DNA of 64,000 nucleotides from Candidatus Zhuqueibacterota bacterium. GTDB lineage: Bacteria > Zhuqueibacterota > Zhuqueibacteria > Oceanimicrobiales > Oceanimicrobiaceae. Below are positions 53,337-62,440 of this stretch, piece after piece. Numbering within the stretch: position 1 is the first letter of the stretch; every line of letters begins with the position of its first letter. The stretch covers positions 124,001-188,000 of the forward strand of contig JAJDAD010000092.1 of the NCBI GenBank assembly GCA_029262055.1, given 5' to 3'. Under the pieces are notes generated by a model. The model was not told the DNA's origin and did no database searches. It saw only the letters and a program-made list of their open reading frames with translations. Both the position numbers and the translations under genes were made by a program.

Positions 53337-56300
53337 AGCGCATTTGCACAAAAGAGATTCTGACGGCTGCACTGGTGCTGCTCACCTGGGCGGGAGGCAC
53401 GCAGCCCAGCTGGGCTCAGATAAGAGCGGGTTCAGCCTATCTCAAGATCTTGCCGGGCACGCGCCAGCAGACGCTGGGCAGCGGTCTGACTGGCGCGCTC
53501 GATGAGGCGTTTTCACTGTACGCCAATCCCGGCGCTACCGGTCAAATGCGCGAGTGGCATCTTTCGGGCAGTTACAACAAATGGATCGCGGACATTTACA
53601 ACATATCCCTAATTGCGGGACGGCAATTGCGCGTCGGTTTGCCTTGGGGCGACAGGGTAAACGCTGCGGTTGGCGTGAGTTATCAGGGGTTTGGCGACTT
53701 TGATGCAACAGGTGTTTCCACTGCCGCGGTATCGGCTCAGGACCTTCTGCTGACTGCAAGCTTCGGTTTTCCTCTTTCGGAAATAAGCCGGAACCTGTCC
53801 CTGGGCTTCAACGCAAAGTACTTGCGCACGGAGCTGGCGCAGTTTTCGGCCAGTGCCCTGGTTTTTGACACCGGGTTGATCTATCGCACGCCCAGGTTCC
53901 GCTTCCCATTCTTATTTGAACAGGGTATTTTTTCCATCGGTGGCGCAATAACGCAATTAGGCAATTCTCTGACCTTTGCCAATGCCGGAACGCCGTTACC
54001 CCGCACCTTCCGCATCGGCGCCGGTTTGAACGTGGGCGCACACGATGAGCTGCAACTGCAAATAGTCGGGGATTATCGCAAAGTACGCGATGAAGTCGGG
54101 CGCTTCAGTCTTGGCGCCGAAGTCATGAATTTCCTGAGCCCGCTCAGCAGAAGTCTGGGACGGGTAGTCTCGTTGCGCGGGGGGTATGTGTTCAACTCAG
54201 CGCGCGAAACCAGGTTTTTGAGCAAGTATTCGTTCAGCCTCAGTTTCCGACTCGACGACTACATGAATCCGGGGAGACACGCGCGAGCTGCTGCGGTCGT
54301 TCCGCCAAGTACCGCGTTGCGCAGCGACCTCGGTGGACTTGGCAGCAGCCAGTTTTCTAATGTGATTCAGATTAGCTCGGATTTGAGCCCAATCGGTCCA
54401 GAGGCATTTGATTTTATAGAATCTGATTACCAGTCACGCGATGTTGCACTGGCGGCAACACAGCGGTTTCGTCTCTGCTCTACCATCGATCTGCAGTGGC
54501 AAGCGACGCGCGATCCCGACCTGTACGATGATGTCGACTATTTGTTGATCGTCGGTAGGGATGATAGCCTGCTCAGCCAGGTACTGCTGAACGCAAAGAG
54601 GGCGGGGGTTCCACAATCGTTGTTGCGCGCGCGTGAACCAGCGGACTTGCAGGCGGACCTGGGCGAGGTTAGGCTCATCGATTTTTCCCGGGCGAGTGGC
54701 GGTAAACAGAAGGAGTTTGAGCTTTCAGCCGGCGACGTGGTTGCACGCGCGATGGTCGCACGGCAGGACGAGGTCGTCAATTACACGTACCTGGATTCGG
54801 ATACACCGGCCTGGTTGTATGAAACCGGTGCCTATTTCTGGACCGTCATCGCTTACGATCGCAACGGTCATTTACAGGTGATCGCGCGGCCGGGGCAGGA
54901 GATTTCACGATTTGATGTTGAACTGGATCCGACCCTGCAACTGACCCTTACCGAGACCACGCGCACCGGCGACGATTACGTTTCAAATGTGATCATCAGC
55001 AATACCGGCCAGACGACCCTTGCTGACAGTGTGCTGCTGCAGGTGGCTGGTATAGACTCGACGGCTCTGGTTTTCGAGATGCCTGAGCGATTGGCAGGGA
55101 TGGGAATTGATATTGACCGGTCTCAACGTGGCGTCCTGAGTTCGGCGCCGGTGGATTCGGTGCTGGAAACGAGGATTGCCGGCCTGGCAGCGGGGCAGAG
55201 CCGTACGATTCGACTGCGCTGGCAGAGAGATTATCCCTTCCTGCTGGCAACCATTGATCCTGAAACGCGACTACTGTGCGAGCCGGTGCGTGACACGCTT
55301 GCTCTTTACGACGTCAAAATCGAGGCAAGGACTGAGGTCCCGCCGTTGCGTCCGGGTGTTCGCTTCGCTTTTAACCGGCACACGTTGAGCTATCTGGAGC
55401 CCGGCTCCAGGGAACGGCTGGACGTCATTCGGGCGGCCTTGCTTGCGGAGGAATTTGAAAATGCATTTGTGAAGCTGGAGGGTCACACCGACCAAACAGG
55501 GTTCCGCTGGAATAACCATCTGCCGCCCGCAGAACGACTTGCCGCGGACAAGCGCGACAACCTGAATCTCTCAAAAAAACGCATCGCAACGGTGGGTGGT
55601 TATTTGGGGGCACCGGTGGAGAATCATGGCGGCAGTATCGCGCCGGATAGAATTTGCGCCGTCGGCTTCGGACAGGAGAAACCCCGGCCAAGGAGCGAGA
55701 TGCCGGGCTCGATCCTAACCGCAGTCGCGCAAGGGTTGCTCTCGAAATTGAAATTCAAGGCCCTGGCCGATTCCATGGACCGGCGTGTGGAGATCTCGCT
55801 TCTGAAGCAGCCCGTGCCTTGCGACGAGTCTGCCGTCGATGCGGAATCTGTGATTAAAACGGTCATGCTCGGCAACCAATTCAAGTACAGATTTATGGTC
55901 ACTAATGATGGACCGAACGATGCACGTGAGGTTCGTGTCTGGCAGAAATTGCCCGAGCATCTGAGCGTCGTAGCGGTCGATTCTCTCGACCACTTCGAAG
56001 CTAAAAGAGACTCCTTGCATTGGCTCATCGCCAACCTGGCCGCCGGAGATACAGCAAATATCTCGTTGACCGTCAGGGTCAATTCACTTCCCGGCGGAGC
56101 CATTGTGAATGAAATCGAAACCTCGGCCGGTGTTGTGGCACCCTTCGACCTTGAGCCGGCCAACAATCGGGTACAGAGCGGTGACGTCTTTGCAATTGGC
56201 GGACGCATCGACGAGATTCCCATCTCAAGGAACGGCCATGAACCACCGGGCGCCCTGGATACGAATGCGGAAATTCAGCATGTGGTCAGGGCCGGAGAAT

Positions 56301-57145
56301 CACTGTCACATATTGCCAGTATTTTCTCAAGAAGGCTCGGTTACACGATTTCGTGGCGGGACGTCTATCACCGCAATGCCAGGACTATCGGACGTTATCC
56401 GAATGCGATTGCAATCGGTATGAAGCTGGCAATTCCTGCGAAGGGAGAGGTTTGCAGCGCAAGCAACCACGCCGCCGAGGCCCGAAATGTAAGGATAGAT
56501 GGCACCCCGAAAGCAGGGGCGACCCTGATCGGCAGATACACTTACCATGACGGCGAAGGTGACCCGGAGGGCGATACCAGATTTCGCTGGCTGCGAGGCG
56601 GGAGACCCATTGCGGGAGCCCGGTCTCAGAACTATAAACTTGTGAGCGCAGATCTTAACGCAACCTTGACTTTCGAGGTTACGCCGGCGGCGCAGGTCAC
56701 TGACTGTCCGGTTGGTGCCGCACGTCAGGCAAGTCTCAGAATCAACCCATTTCCAGCGGTTTCTTCCGCAGGGACCATTCCAAGTCCAGTTGGCGCTCCC
56801 TCCTCGAATGGCCGCGACGGCCGCCATGAAGATCGCCCGCCCGAAGCGAGACGACTAAATGTAGACGGAGACTGCGCAGTCGGTCAAATCCTGCAAGCGC
56901 AATACGACTACTTTGACGGCGATGGCGATGACGAGGGTTTGTCATCCTACCGCTGGCTGCGCAACGACAACCAGATTCCAGGTGCGAGTGAGAGACATTA
57001 CCGCATCCAGTACGATGATGTCGGCCAAAGTCTGAGGTTTGAAGTGACGCCTATCGACCGGCTCGGCAGAAAGGGCGTCGCATCCCAAAGCGCCCACTTT
57101 AGGATCCCGAAACGCCGCCTGCCAGGCCAGAGCTGTGGCGGCTAG
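53333..57145 (+). CDS. PorV/PorQ-like barrel fused to OmpA, LysM and Ig-like domains
   Basis: A 1270-residue exported protein. The N-terminal 330 residues form an outer-membrane barrel whose opening AGSAYLKILPGTRQQTLGSG and FSLYANPGA resemble the PorV/PorQ family of type IX secretion. A middle domain (about 340-670) is unassigned. An OmpA peptidoglycan-binding domain follows (about 690-835, FAFNRHTLSYLEPGSRERLDVI with LEGHTDQTG). Then come a DUF11-like unit (about 845-950), LysM (about 1000-1055, HVVRAGESLSHIASIF) and two repeats with W-L-R, about 90 residues each. It could hold the DUF11 protein at the cell wall. The gene starts by ATGA overlap with the DUF11 gene. Confidence 0.85.
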   Translation: MKRICTKEILTAALVLLTWAGGTQPSWAQIRAGSAYLKILPGTRQQTLGSGLTGALDEAFSLYANPGATGQMREWHLSGSYNKWIADIYNISLIAGRQLRVGLPWGDRVNAAVGVSYQGFGDFDATGVSTAAVSAQDLLLTASFGFPLSEISRNLSLGFNAKYLRTELAQFSASALVFDTGLIYRTPRFRFPFLFEQGIFSIGGAITQLGNSLTFANAGTPLPRTFRIGAGLNVGAHDELQLQIVGDYRKVRDEVGRFSLGAEVMNFLSPLSRSLGRVVSLRGGYVFNSARETRFLSKYSFSLSFRLDDYMNPGRHARAAAVVPPSTALRSDLGGLGSSQFSNVIQISSDLSPIGPEAFDFIESDYQSRDVALAATQRFRLCSTIDLQWQATRDPDLYDDVDYLLIVGRDDSLLSQVLLNAKRAGVPQSLLRAREPADLQADLGEVRLIDFSRASGGKQKEFELSAGDVVARAMVARQDEVVNYTYLDSDTPAWLYETGAYFWTVIAYDRNGHLQVIARPGQEISRFDVELDPTLQLTLTETTRTGDDYVSNVIISNTGQTTLADSVLLQVAGIDSTALVFEMPERLAGMGIDIDRSQRGVLSSAPVDSVLETRIAGLAAGQSRTIRLRWQRDYPFLLATIDPETRLLCEPVRDTLALYDVKIEARTEVPPLRPGVRFAFNRHTLSYLEPGSRERLDVIRAALLAEEFENAFVKLEGHTDQTGFRWNNHLPPAERLAADKRDNLNLSKKRIATVGGYLGAPVENHGGSIAPDRICAVGFGQEKPRPRSEMPGSILTAVAQGLLSKLKFKALADSMDRRVEISLLKQPVPCDESAVDAESVIKTVMLGNQFKYRFMVTNDGPNDAREVRVWQKLPEHLSVVAVDSLDHFEAKRDSLHWLIANLAAGDTANISLTVRVNSLPGGAIVNEIETSAGVVAPFDLEPANNRVQSGDVFAIGGRIDEIPISRNGHEPPGALDTNAEIQHVVRAGESLSHIASIFSRRLGYTISWRDVYHRNARTIGRYPNAIAIGMKLAIPAKGEVCSASNHAAEARNVRIDGTPKAGATLIGRYTYHDGEGDPEGDTRFRWLRGGRPIAGARSQNYKLVSADLNATLTFEVTPAAQVTDCPVGAARQASLRINPFPAVSSAGTIPSPVGAPSSNGRDGRHEDRPPEARRLNVDGDCAVGQILQAQYDYFDGDGDDEGLSSYRWLRNDNQIPGASERHYRIQYDDVGQSLRFEVTPIDRLGRKGVASQSAHFRIPKRRLPGQSCGG

Positions 57146-57213
57146 CTTGATTTTTCAAAAGGAGAGCCGTATGTTCTAAGGCTTTGGCAGTTCACCAACG
57201 AGGAGGGAGAAAA

Positions 57214-58302
57214 ATGCCTGGAGAAAAACCCGGATCCGCAAAGTCCTGGACCAATGTCCCCACCCGAGTTAAGAAGTTCATCTATTCCATTGTGGCCATT
57301 GTTGTCGCGCTCACCGTACTGCTCACCAAATTTGACGAACTAGTCGACACCTGGAACAACCTTTGGGCCAAGTTGTTTCCGCCTGGCCTGGATTACGTCG
57401 AGTTCGTGATTGACAGTTCCACTGCAATGGACGGCGAATTTGACGACGGCCAGAACAAATGGATTTCTCTGGTTTCCGCGGTACGGACATCATTACCACT
57501 ATTTGATCCCAAACATACCGCAGTTCGGACCTACGGCGGGGCCTGTCTGGATCCGACCAGTACGCGTATGGTGGCAGACTTTGGCAACAGTTCAACGGAG
57601 GCAATTGAACAAAAAGTTGCGGAGGTAGTGGTTCAGGGGGAAGAGGCGCCGCTCTACAAAGCGCTTGCGGAAACTATCAATGACCTCCGTAAGCAAGAAC
57701 GGTTTTCGAAAACTGACCCCTCGCTGACCAATCGCATTATTGTCATATCCGGTGGAGCTGCCTGCGATTACAATGAAATGTCTTTCAGGCAACTCAAGGA
57801 ACGAATGCTTGAGTTGGGCATCAGGCTTGAATTCAGTCTCATAGGCATGAAGGCGGAGGGATTGGCTTTGCAGCAATTGTCTAATCTCGCCAAAGAACTG
57901 GACACCAGACTCTATGCCGTGGATCGAAGCCAGGAATTGCTCAACGCAGTTGAGGCTAAACAGCCGGTGGATGCTTTCACTAAGGCAAAAGAGTACTATG
58001 AAAGCGAGCAGGATAGTCGCGCCTTGCCTCTGCTCGACATGTACGAAAATAAACCCGAAGCCATGGTCATGAGCGGCAACATTCACGCGAACATGAACAA
58101 TCCCAACCGCGACGAGGCCAAAGCCGTTGCCCTCTATCGCCGGGCCGGTACCGCCGGTAACGGCGAGGCGTGGTTCCAGTTGGGAAATATCTATAGCGAG
58201 AAAGCCCTGCAAGACAGCGCGCGCGTCTACTGGGAAAAAGCGGTGGACCTTGGGTTTGACCGGGCGAAAGACCGGCTGAAAGAGCTAACGGCGGCCAAGT
58301 AA
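57214..58302 (+). CDS. Membrane-anchored VWA domain protein with TPR/Sel1-like C-terminus
   Basis: A 362-residue protein. A cytoplasmic basic stretch precedes one membrane helix (about 20-42, YSIVAIVVALTVLLTKF). A von Willebrand A-type domain follows (about 60-245), with a metal site FVIDSSTAMDG in which the fifth residue of D-x-S-x-S is alanine. Two or three Sel1/TPR-like units come at the C-terminus (AVALYRRAGTAGNGEAWFQLGNIY). The start at 57214 follows a strong GGAGG site; the longer frame upstream is not needed. It lies 68 bp after the PorV-OmpA gene and is probably in the same operon, as a possible assembly partner; the altered metal site may limit ligand binding. Confidence 0.8.
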   Translation: MPGEKPGSAKSWTNVPTRVKKFIYSIVAIVVALTVLLTKFDELVDTWNNLWAKLFPPGLDYVEFVIDSSTAMDGEFDDGQNKWISLVSAVRTSLPLFDPKHTAVRTYGGACLDPTSTRMVADFGNSSTEAIEQKVAEVVVQGEEAPLYKALAETINDLRKQERFSKTDPSLTNRIIVISGGAACDYNEMSFRQLKERMLELGIRLEFSLIGMKAEGLALQQLSNLAKELDTRLYAVDRSQELLNAVEAKQPVDAFTKAKEYYESEQDSRALPLLDMYENKPEAMVMSGNIHANMNNPNRDEAKAVALYRRAGTAGNGEAWFQLGNIYSEKALQDSARVYWEKAVDLGFDRAKDRLKELTAAK

Positions 58303-58312
58303 CGGGGCCTTT

Positions 58313-58352
58313 CCCGCCAGCAGTAGCGTGCCAATTTGCTGCTGCTGGCGGG
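58313..58352 (+). terminator. Perfect 11-bp stem-loop after the VWA gene
   Basis: CCCGCCAGCAG pairs exactly with CTGCTGGCGGG over an 18-base loop, 10 bp after the VWA stop codon. No T-tract follows, so it may stabilise or end the operon transcript in another way; a classical intrinsic terminator is not shown. Confidence 0.4.
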
Positions 58353-58449
58353 TGCCGTCAACCTGTTGGTCACTATTCTTGGTGGAGCAGTGGCAGGAAC
58401 GTTCCACACGGTGCCATAGGTGGGTGCCTCTACTTACCCGGTGCAGGCA

Positions 58450-58851
58450 TCACAAACCCGTCACCATTTCTTCTTTATCCCCGCGCAGAAAACGTACCAC
58501 ATCCACGACGTCGATGACCAGCGAGATGCTGTTGACCGCGATGACTCCTCGTAGCCACATGCCGAAGAACTCGCCCGGCGCAAAGTAGGGTAGACGTATG
58601 ATCAGGTAGGCAATAAGCGGGAACCACAGAAAGTGACCCGCACCCAGAAGCCGGCTAAAACCGGTGCGGGCGGTGATCAGGGCCATTAACATTGCGCTCG
58701 CCATGATGGTCGCCAGCACAATTTTTGCCTCTATGTGTTGGAGAAAGAAAATGGGGATAACCATATTTATCACCATCAGGAGCATAACCCATGTTTGCGC
58801 GTAGACCGGCATTTTGAGTAAGCCCCGCATGAATTTCAACATTGCGGTCAC
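58450..58851 (-). CDS. Small polytopic membrane protein, unknown function
   Basis: About 133 residues with four hydrophobic helices (TWVMLLMVINMVIPIFFL, IVLATIMASAMLMALITA, FLWFPLIAYLIIRLPYF and VIAVNSISLVIDVVDVV). A GTG start at 58851 with AAGGAGG at ideal spacing is preferred over the upstream methionine. A charged C-terminal segment ends the protein. The family is not recognised. It is divergent from ispG, which starts about 290 bp away. Role unknown; an inner-membrane location is inferred. Confidence 0.7.
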   Translation of the reverse strand: MTAMLKFMRGLLKMPVYAQTWVMLLMVINMVIPIFFLQHIEAKIVLATIMASAMLMALITARTGFSRLLGAGHFLWFPLIAYLIIRLPYFAPGEFFGMWLRGVIAVNSISLVIDVVDVVRFLRGDKEEMVTGL

Positions 58852-59144
58852 TTTAACCTCCTTTTTGAATCGAGTTTTTGTCAGCACTTCTTAAAAGCGC
58901 CTCTATCCTGTAACGTCGCCCGACGGCATTATCTTCCAGAAAATCAACAGAATCGTTTAACATGATGGGGTTGGTAATGATGATGATCTTACACACTACT
59001 GACCGCAGGGTTTCAAAATGACGATTGTGACCACTGGCTTGTCACGACTACGTAACATTTGATTGATTTATTTGATCCAAATGAATGATTTCGTATAATT
59101 AGGTCTTTGTTCCGGTCATAAACCAACTGATTGAATCCCGAATC
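58852..59144. other. Divergent intergenic region with the ispG promoter
   Basis: The 293 bp between the small membrane protein and ispG contain the promoter at 59072-59099 and no open frame of interest. Confidence 0.5.
59072..59099 (+). promoter_or_regulatory. Sigma-70-type promoter of ispG
   Basis: TTGATC (59072-59077) and a perfect TATAAT (59094-59099) are spaced by 16 bp, 45 bp before the ATG at 59145. Confidence 0.7.
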
Positions 59145-61238
59145 ATGACAAGCTCGAACTACCTCTTCTACTCCCGTCGCGTGACCCGACCGGTCATGGT
59201 CGGTAATGTTGGCATCGGCGGAAATAACCCGATTCGGGTGCAGTCTATGACAATCGCCGACACGATGGACACGCGAGCTACCGTTAGGGAAGTGGCAGAA
59301 CTTGCCGAAGCCGGCTGCGAGATCGTCAGAATCACCGCGCCCTCGTTGCGGGAAGCTGAAAACCTGGGCCGGATCAAAAGTGAGTTGATCAAACTTGGCG
59401 TAGATGTGCCGCTGGTCGCCGATATCCACTTTACTCCCAATGCCGCGCTGGTCGCTGCCGAGCACGTGGAAAAAGTCCGGATAAACCCGGGCAACTACGC
59501 TGACAAGAAGAAATTTGAGCAACGTGATTACACCGAAAACGAGTACGCCGCGGAACTGCGCCGCATCGAAGAGAAATTCCGTCCACTGGTGCTCAAATGT
59601 AAAACGCTAAAACGTGCAATGCGAATCGGCACCAATCATGGCTCACTCTCAGATCGCATTATGAATCGATTCGGGGATACGGCTGAAGGCATGGTTGAGT
59701 CCGCACTCGAGTTTGTGCACATGTGCCGCAAGTTCGATTACCACGACATCATCTTATCAATGAAATCGTCCAATCCGCTGGTGGCGATTCAAGCGTATCG
59801 CCTTCTTGCAGCACGAATGGATGAACTGGGTATGGATTATCCTTTCCACCTAGGCGTGACTGAGGCCGGTGATGGTGTTGAAGGCAGAATCAAGTCGGCG
59901 GTAGGCATCGGCGCATTGCTGGAAGATGGCATCGGCGATACCATCCGTGTGTCTTTGACGGAAGATGCGGTGGCAGAGGTGCCGGTCGCTCACAAACTTG
60001 TAGAGAAATACAACAGTCGCATCGCGGTCCGCCGGGCGGCCGACGACTGCATCGCAGTGGACTCGCCCGATCTTTCTGTCGTTAATCCGAATCCATTCGA
60101 GTATCGCCGCCGGGAGACCATCCCGGTAAATCAGGTTTATTACACTCTGGGCGCCGGCAACCTTCCGCGCGTGGAGTTGACCCTCAACAGCCCACTGCAC
60201 TCAAAAAAGAGCGCTCTTGCTGAGATTGGTAAGATGCTAGGTAGGTCCCCCGACAACCTCTTGAGCCTGGTCAAGCAGTCTAATGGGACCAAACCCGCTA
60301 CCGCGGAAACTGTTCATCTTACCGTAAAGTCTCAAGATGACCTCAATGCGTTGACGGCACTGCGACACAGCGCGGCGACCCAAAAGATGTACATCCCGTT
60401 TGCAGTCGACGTGAGTTCCGCGCCTGAGTTGGCGGAGAGAGTTGCCCGGTTCGCAGACCGGTTGGTTTTTTCCTGTACCGCAGGTTGTGAACGAACAACA
60501 TTAACGAATATGGCCAGGGCAGGCTTGATCTGCGGAAAACCGGTGGAATGGAAGATCGTAACCGGCAACGATGGCAGTCGAATGCGGTTTTGTCAAATTG
60601 ACGATGCGCTGAACACTATTCTGGAAGTTTGCGCCGAACTGGATTTCTGGGACTGCATTTTTTCACTCGGCTCGCGGGACTGCTCCTCCGCGCTTGTTCA
60701 TGACTACCACTTCCTGGCAGGCAGGCTGGATGCGCGGCAAGCCACTCTGCCGATTCTGCTCCGCTTCAAAGCAAGCGAACAGTATGAAGCCACACTCTTG
60801 CAGGCCTCGTCGCAACTTGGCGTCTTGCTGTGTGATGGCATCGGCGACTCTATTCATATCGACTCCGACTCTCTTCCTCCCGGCCAGTTGCTTGACCTGA
60901 GCTACACCCTGTTGCAGGCGACTCGTATGCGAATCACCAAAACTGACTACATTTCGTGTCCTTCCTGTGGCCGGACATTGTTTGACTTACAAACCACCAC
61001 AGAGCGAATCAAATCGAAAACCAATCACTTGACCGGTGTTAAGATCGCTATCATGGGGTGCATCGTGAATGGGCCGGGTGAGATGGCGGATGCTGATTTC
61101 GGTTATGTCGGCGCCGGGCCCGGCGTGGTCGACCTGTTTGTCGGCAAGGAACGGGTGGAGCGTAATATTGCTGAATCTGAGGCTGACGAACGATTGATTC
61201 GGCTGATTAAGCAGAATGGTAGGTGGGTAGAGCAGTAA
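59145..61238 (+). CDS. ispG: 4-hydroxy-3-methylbut-2-enyl diphosphate synthase, long form (IspG/GcpE)
   Basis: A 697-residue enzyme of the MEP isoprenoid pathway, using a [4Fe-4S] cluster to reduce MEcPP to HMBPP. The N-terminal TIM barrel (about 1-280) has GIGGNNPIRVQSMT and NHGSLSDRIM. A large insertion domain (about 285-585) separates it from the C-terminal reductase part. The cluster cysteines are in SCPSCGR and MGCIVNGPGE, followed by ADADFGYVGAGPG. The long form with an insertion is typical of plants, Chlamydiae and FCB bacteria, unlike the short (about 370) E. coli type. It stands alone with its own promoter. Confidence 0.95.
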   Translation: MTSSNYLFYSRRVTRPVMVGNVGIGGNNPIRVQSMTIADTMDTRATVREVAELAEAGCEIVRITAPSLREAENLGRIKSELIKLGVDVPLVADIHFTPNAALVAAEHVEKVRINPGNYADKKKFEQRDYTENEYAAELRRIEEKFRPLVLKCKTLKRAMRIGTNHGSLSDRIMNRFGDTAEGMVESALEFVHMCRKFDYHDIILSMKSSNPLVAIQAYRLLAARMDELGMDYPFHLGVTEAGDGVEGRIKSAVGIGALLEDGIGDTIRVSLTEDAVAEVPVAHKLVEKYNSRIAVRRAADDCIAVDSPDLSVVNPNPFEYRRRETIPVNQVYYTLGAGNLPRVELTLNSPLHSKKSALAEIGKMLGRSPDNLLSLVKQSNGTKPATAETVHLTVKSQDDLNALTALRHSAATQKMYIPFAVDVSSAPELAERVARFADRLVFSCTAGCERTTLTNMARAGLICGKPVEWKIVTGNDGSRMRFCQIDDALNTILEVCAELDFWDCIFSLGSRDCSSALVHDYHFLAGRLDARQATLPILLRFKASEQYEATLLQASSQLGVLLCDGIGDSIHIDSDSLPPGQLLDLSYTLLQATRMRITKTDYISCPSCGRTLFDLQTTTERIKSKTNHLTGVKIAIMGCIVNGPGEMADADFGYVGAGPGVVDLFVGKERVERNIAESEADERLIRLIKQNGRWVEQ

Positions 61239-61336
61239 ACACCGCCGCCGCTTGCCTCCCGGACTTTTACCAATGATCTGAAGAGATCGCTTCCCCCGGG
61301 CGTCTGGAGTGGGAAGAGTTAGCGGCCACGAATGCG

Positions 61337-61579
61337 CTACACGCCGTATTTCAGTAACAATTCTTGCCTCACCGGACATGTGCAGAAAGAGGTGTCACCA
61401 AACCGTATCATGTAAGGACACAGAACCACTGAATTCTCACACACGAAGATATCAGGAACATTGTGGTAGCTCTTGATGCTGCAGTCACGGTCACTGCCAC
61501 ACACCCCTTCCTTTGCACATTGACACTTCCAGGCACACTTTGTTGCTTTTCTGAGGGTTGACCGGTCGATCTCGTACAT
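61337..61579 (-). CDS. Cysteine-rich small protein (nine cysteines), unknown
   Basis: An 80-residue protein with cysteines at 15, 19, 21, 27, 33, 47, 54, 66 and 68. The N-terminal KCAWKCQCAKEGVC and C-terminal SFCTCPV could hold a metal or iron-sulfur site; no named domain is recognised. The start at 61579 is chosen because AAGGAGG precedes it; a longer frame upstream is not needed. A sigma-70-type promoter (61671-61698) with good spacing supports expression. It follows ispG in convergent orientation, 98 bp away. Confidence 0.72.
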   Translation of the reverse strand: MYEIDRSTLRKATKCAWKCQCAKEGVCGSDRDCSIKSYHNVPDIFVCENSVVLCPYMIRFGDTSFCTCPVRQELLLKYGV

Positions 61580-62440
61580 CTTCACGCCCCTCCTTAAGTT
61601 ACGACTAGTTGGCAGCTGGTCCACAGATTGTTCAAAGTTCTTGTTCTGCTCGTTTCTAAGGAAGAATGCTATTCTACGAATAGGAATTCGCTTGTCAAGC
61701 GTAAAACCCCACAAATAGTGCCTGGCAAGAGGTTCCGCTGTGACTTAGTTCCGTAGCGTTCGCACGGGTTTAACCCAAAAAAAGTTGTTGCAGGATGACC
61801 TTCCGGGCAATTGACGACTAATACCGGATAATCCTCAATTGGAGTCTACGAATGTACCTGGAATCCCAATGAGAAACATCCAGGTAGAAGTCACCCCTGG
61901 TGCTATCAGCAAAGACCCATCTACTTCTTTTCGGGGGCCCACAGACTCTTTCCGCACAATACTATTAGGTGGGTGAGACTTGGGTGGTGACACTTAGGTT
62001 GATCTCAAGTCTCTGTTCTGAACGAAGATACATCTCATCACATTTGGGTTCCGGCTAAATCGGATATCCCAATCTCAATATAGTCACCTCGATCCCGGGT
62101 AGCAATGAAATTGTTTCATTTATGCCATCTTTCTATGGAAGCGGACAGGGCATCGCTGGTGTTATAATTTCTTAACATCGCTTGCATGTCCCATGTCCTC
62201 CGCGTATCATGCACCATGATGTGAAGACCGGCTTCCGACTTCCGAGTGACTCCAGTTGCAGACTTATTCCTCCTATTGTACGTGTGAGAGACAGTAGCTG
62301 TATCGATGTACTGCATTCCCTCAGGCACCTGAGTAGTAGACTGAAACACTACTGAAATATACCCGGAGACCGCGAGCATCATCCCTTTAGGCGTTTGGTG
62401 GACTTCATTTGGCTTACTTTTGTTTGCGGGAGGCGCCATC
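61580..62440. other. 861-bp region, one promoter and one weak minus-strand frame
   Basis: Apart from the promoter at 61671-61698, only a doubtful minus-strand frame (62116 to 62439 or 62493, about 107-125 residues, MAPPANKSKPNEVHQ) is present. It has no clear ribosome site or motif and would abut the start of the PAS sensor, so it is not called as a gene. Confidence 0.35.
61671..61698 (-). promoter_or_regulatory. Sigma-70-type promoter of the cysteine-rich protein gene
   Basis: On the minus strand TTGACA and TAGAAT are spaced by 16 bp, about 92 bp before the start codon at 61579. Confidence 0.6.
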
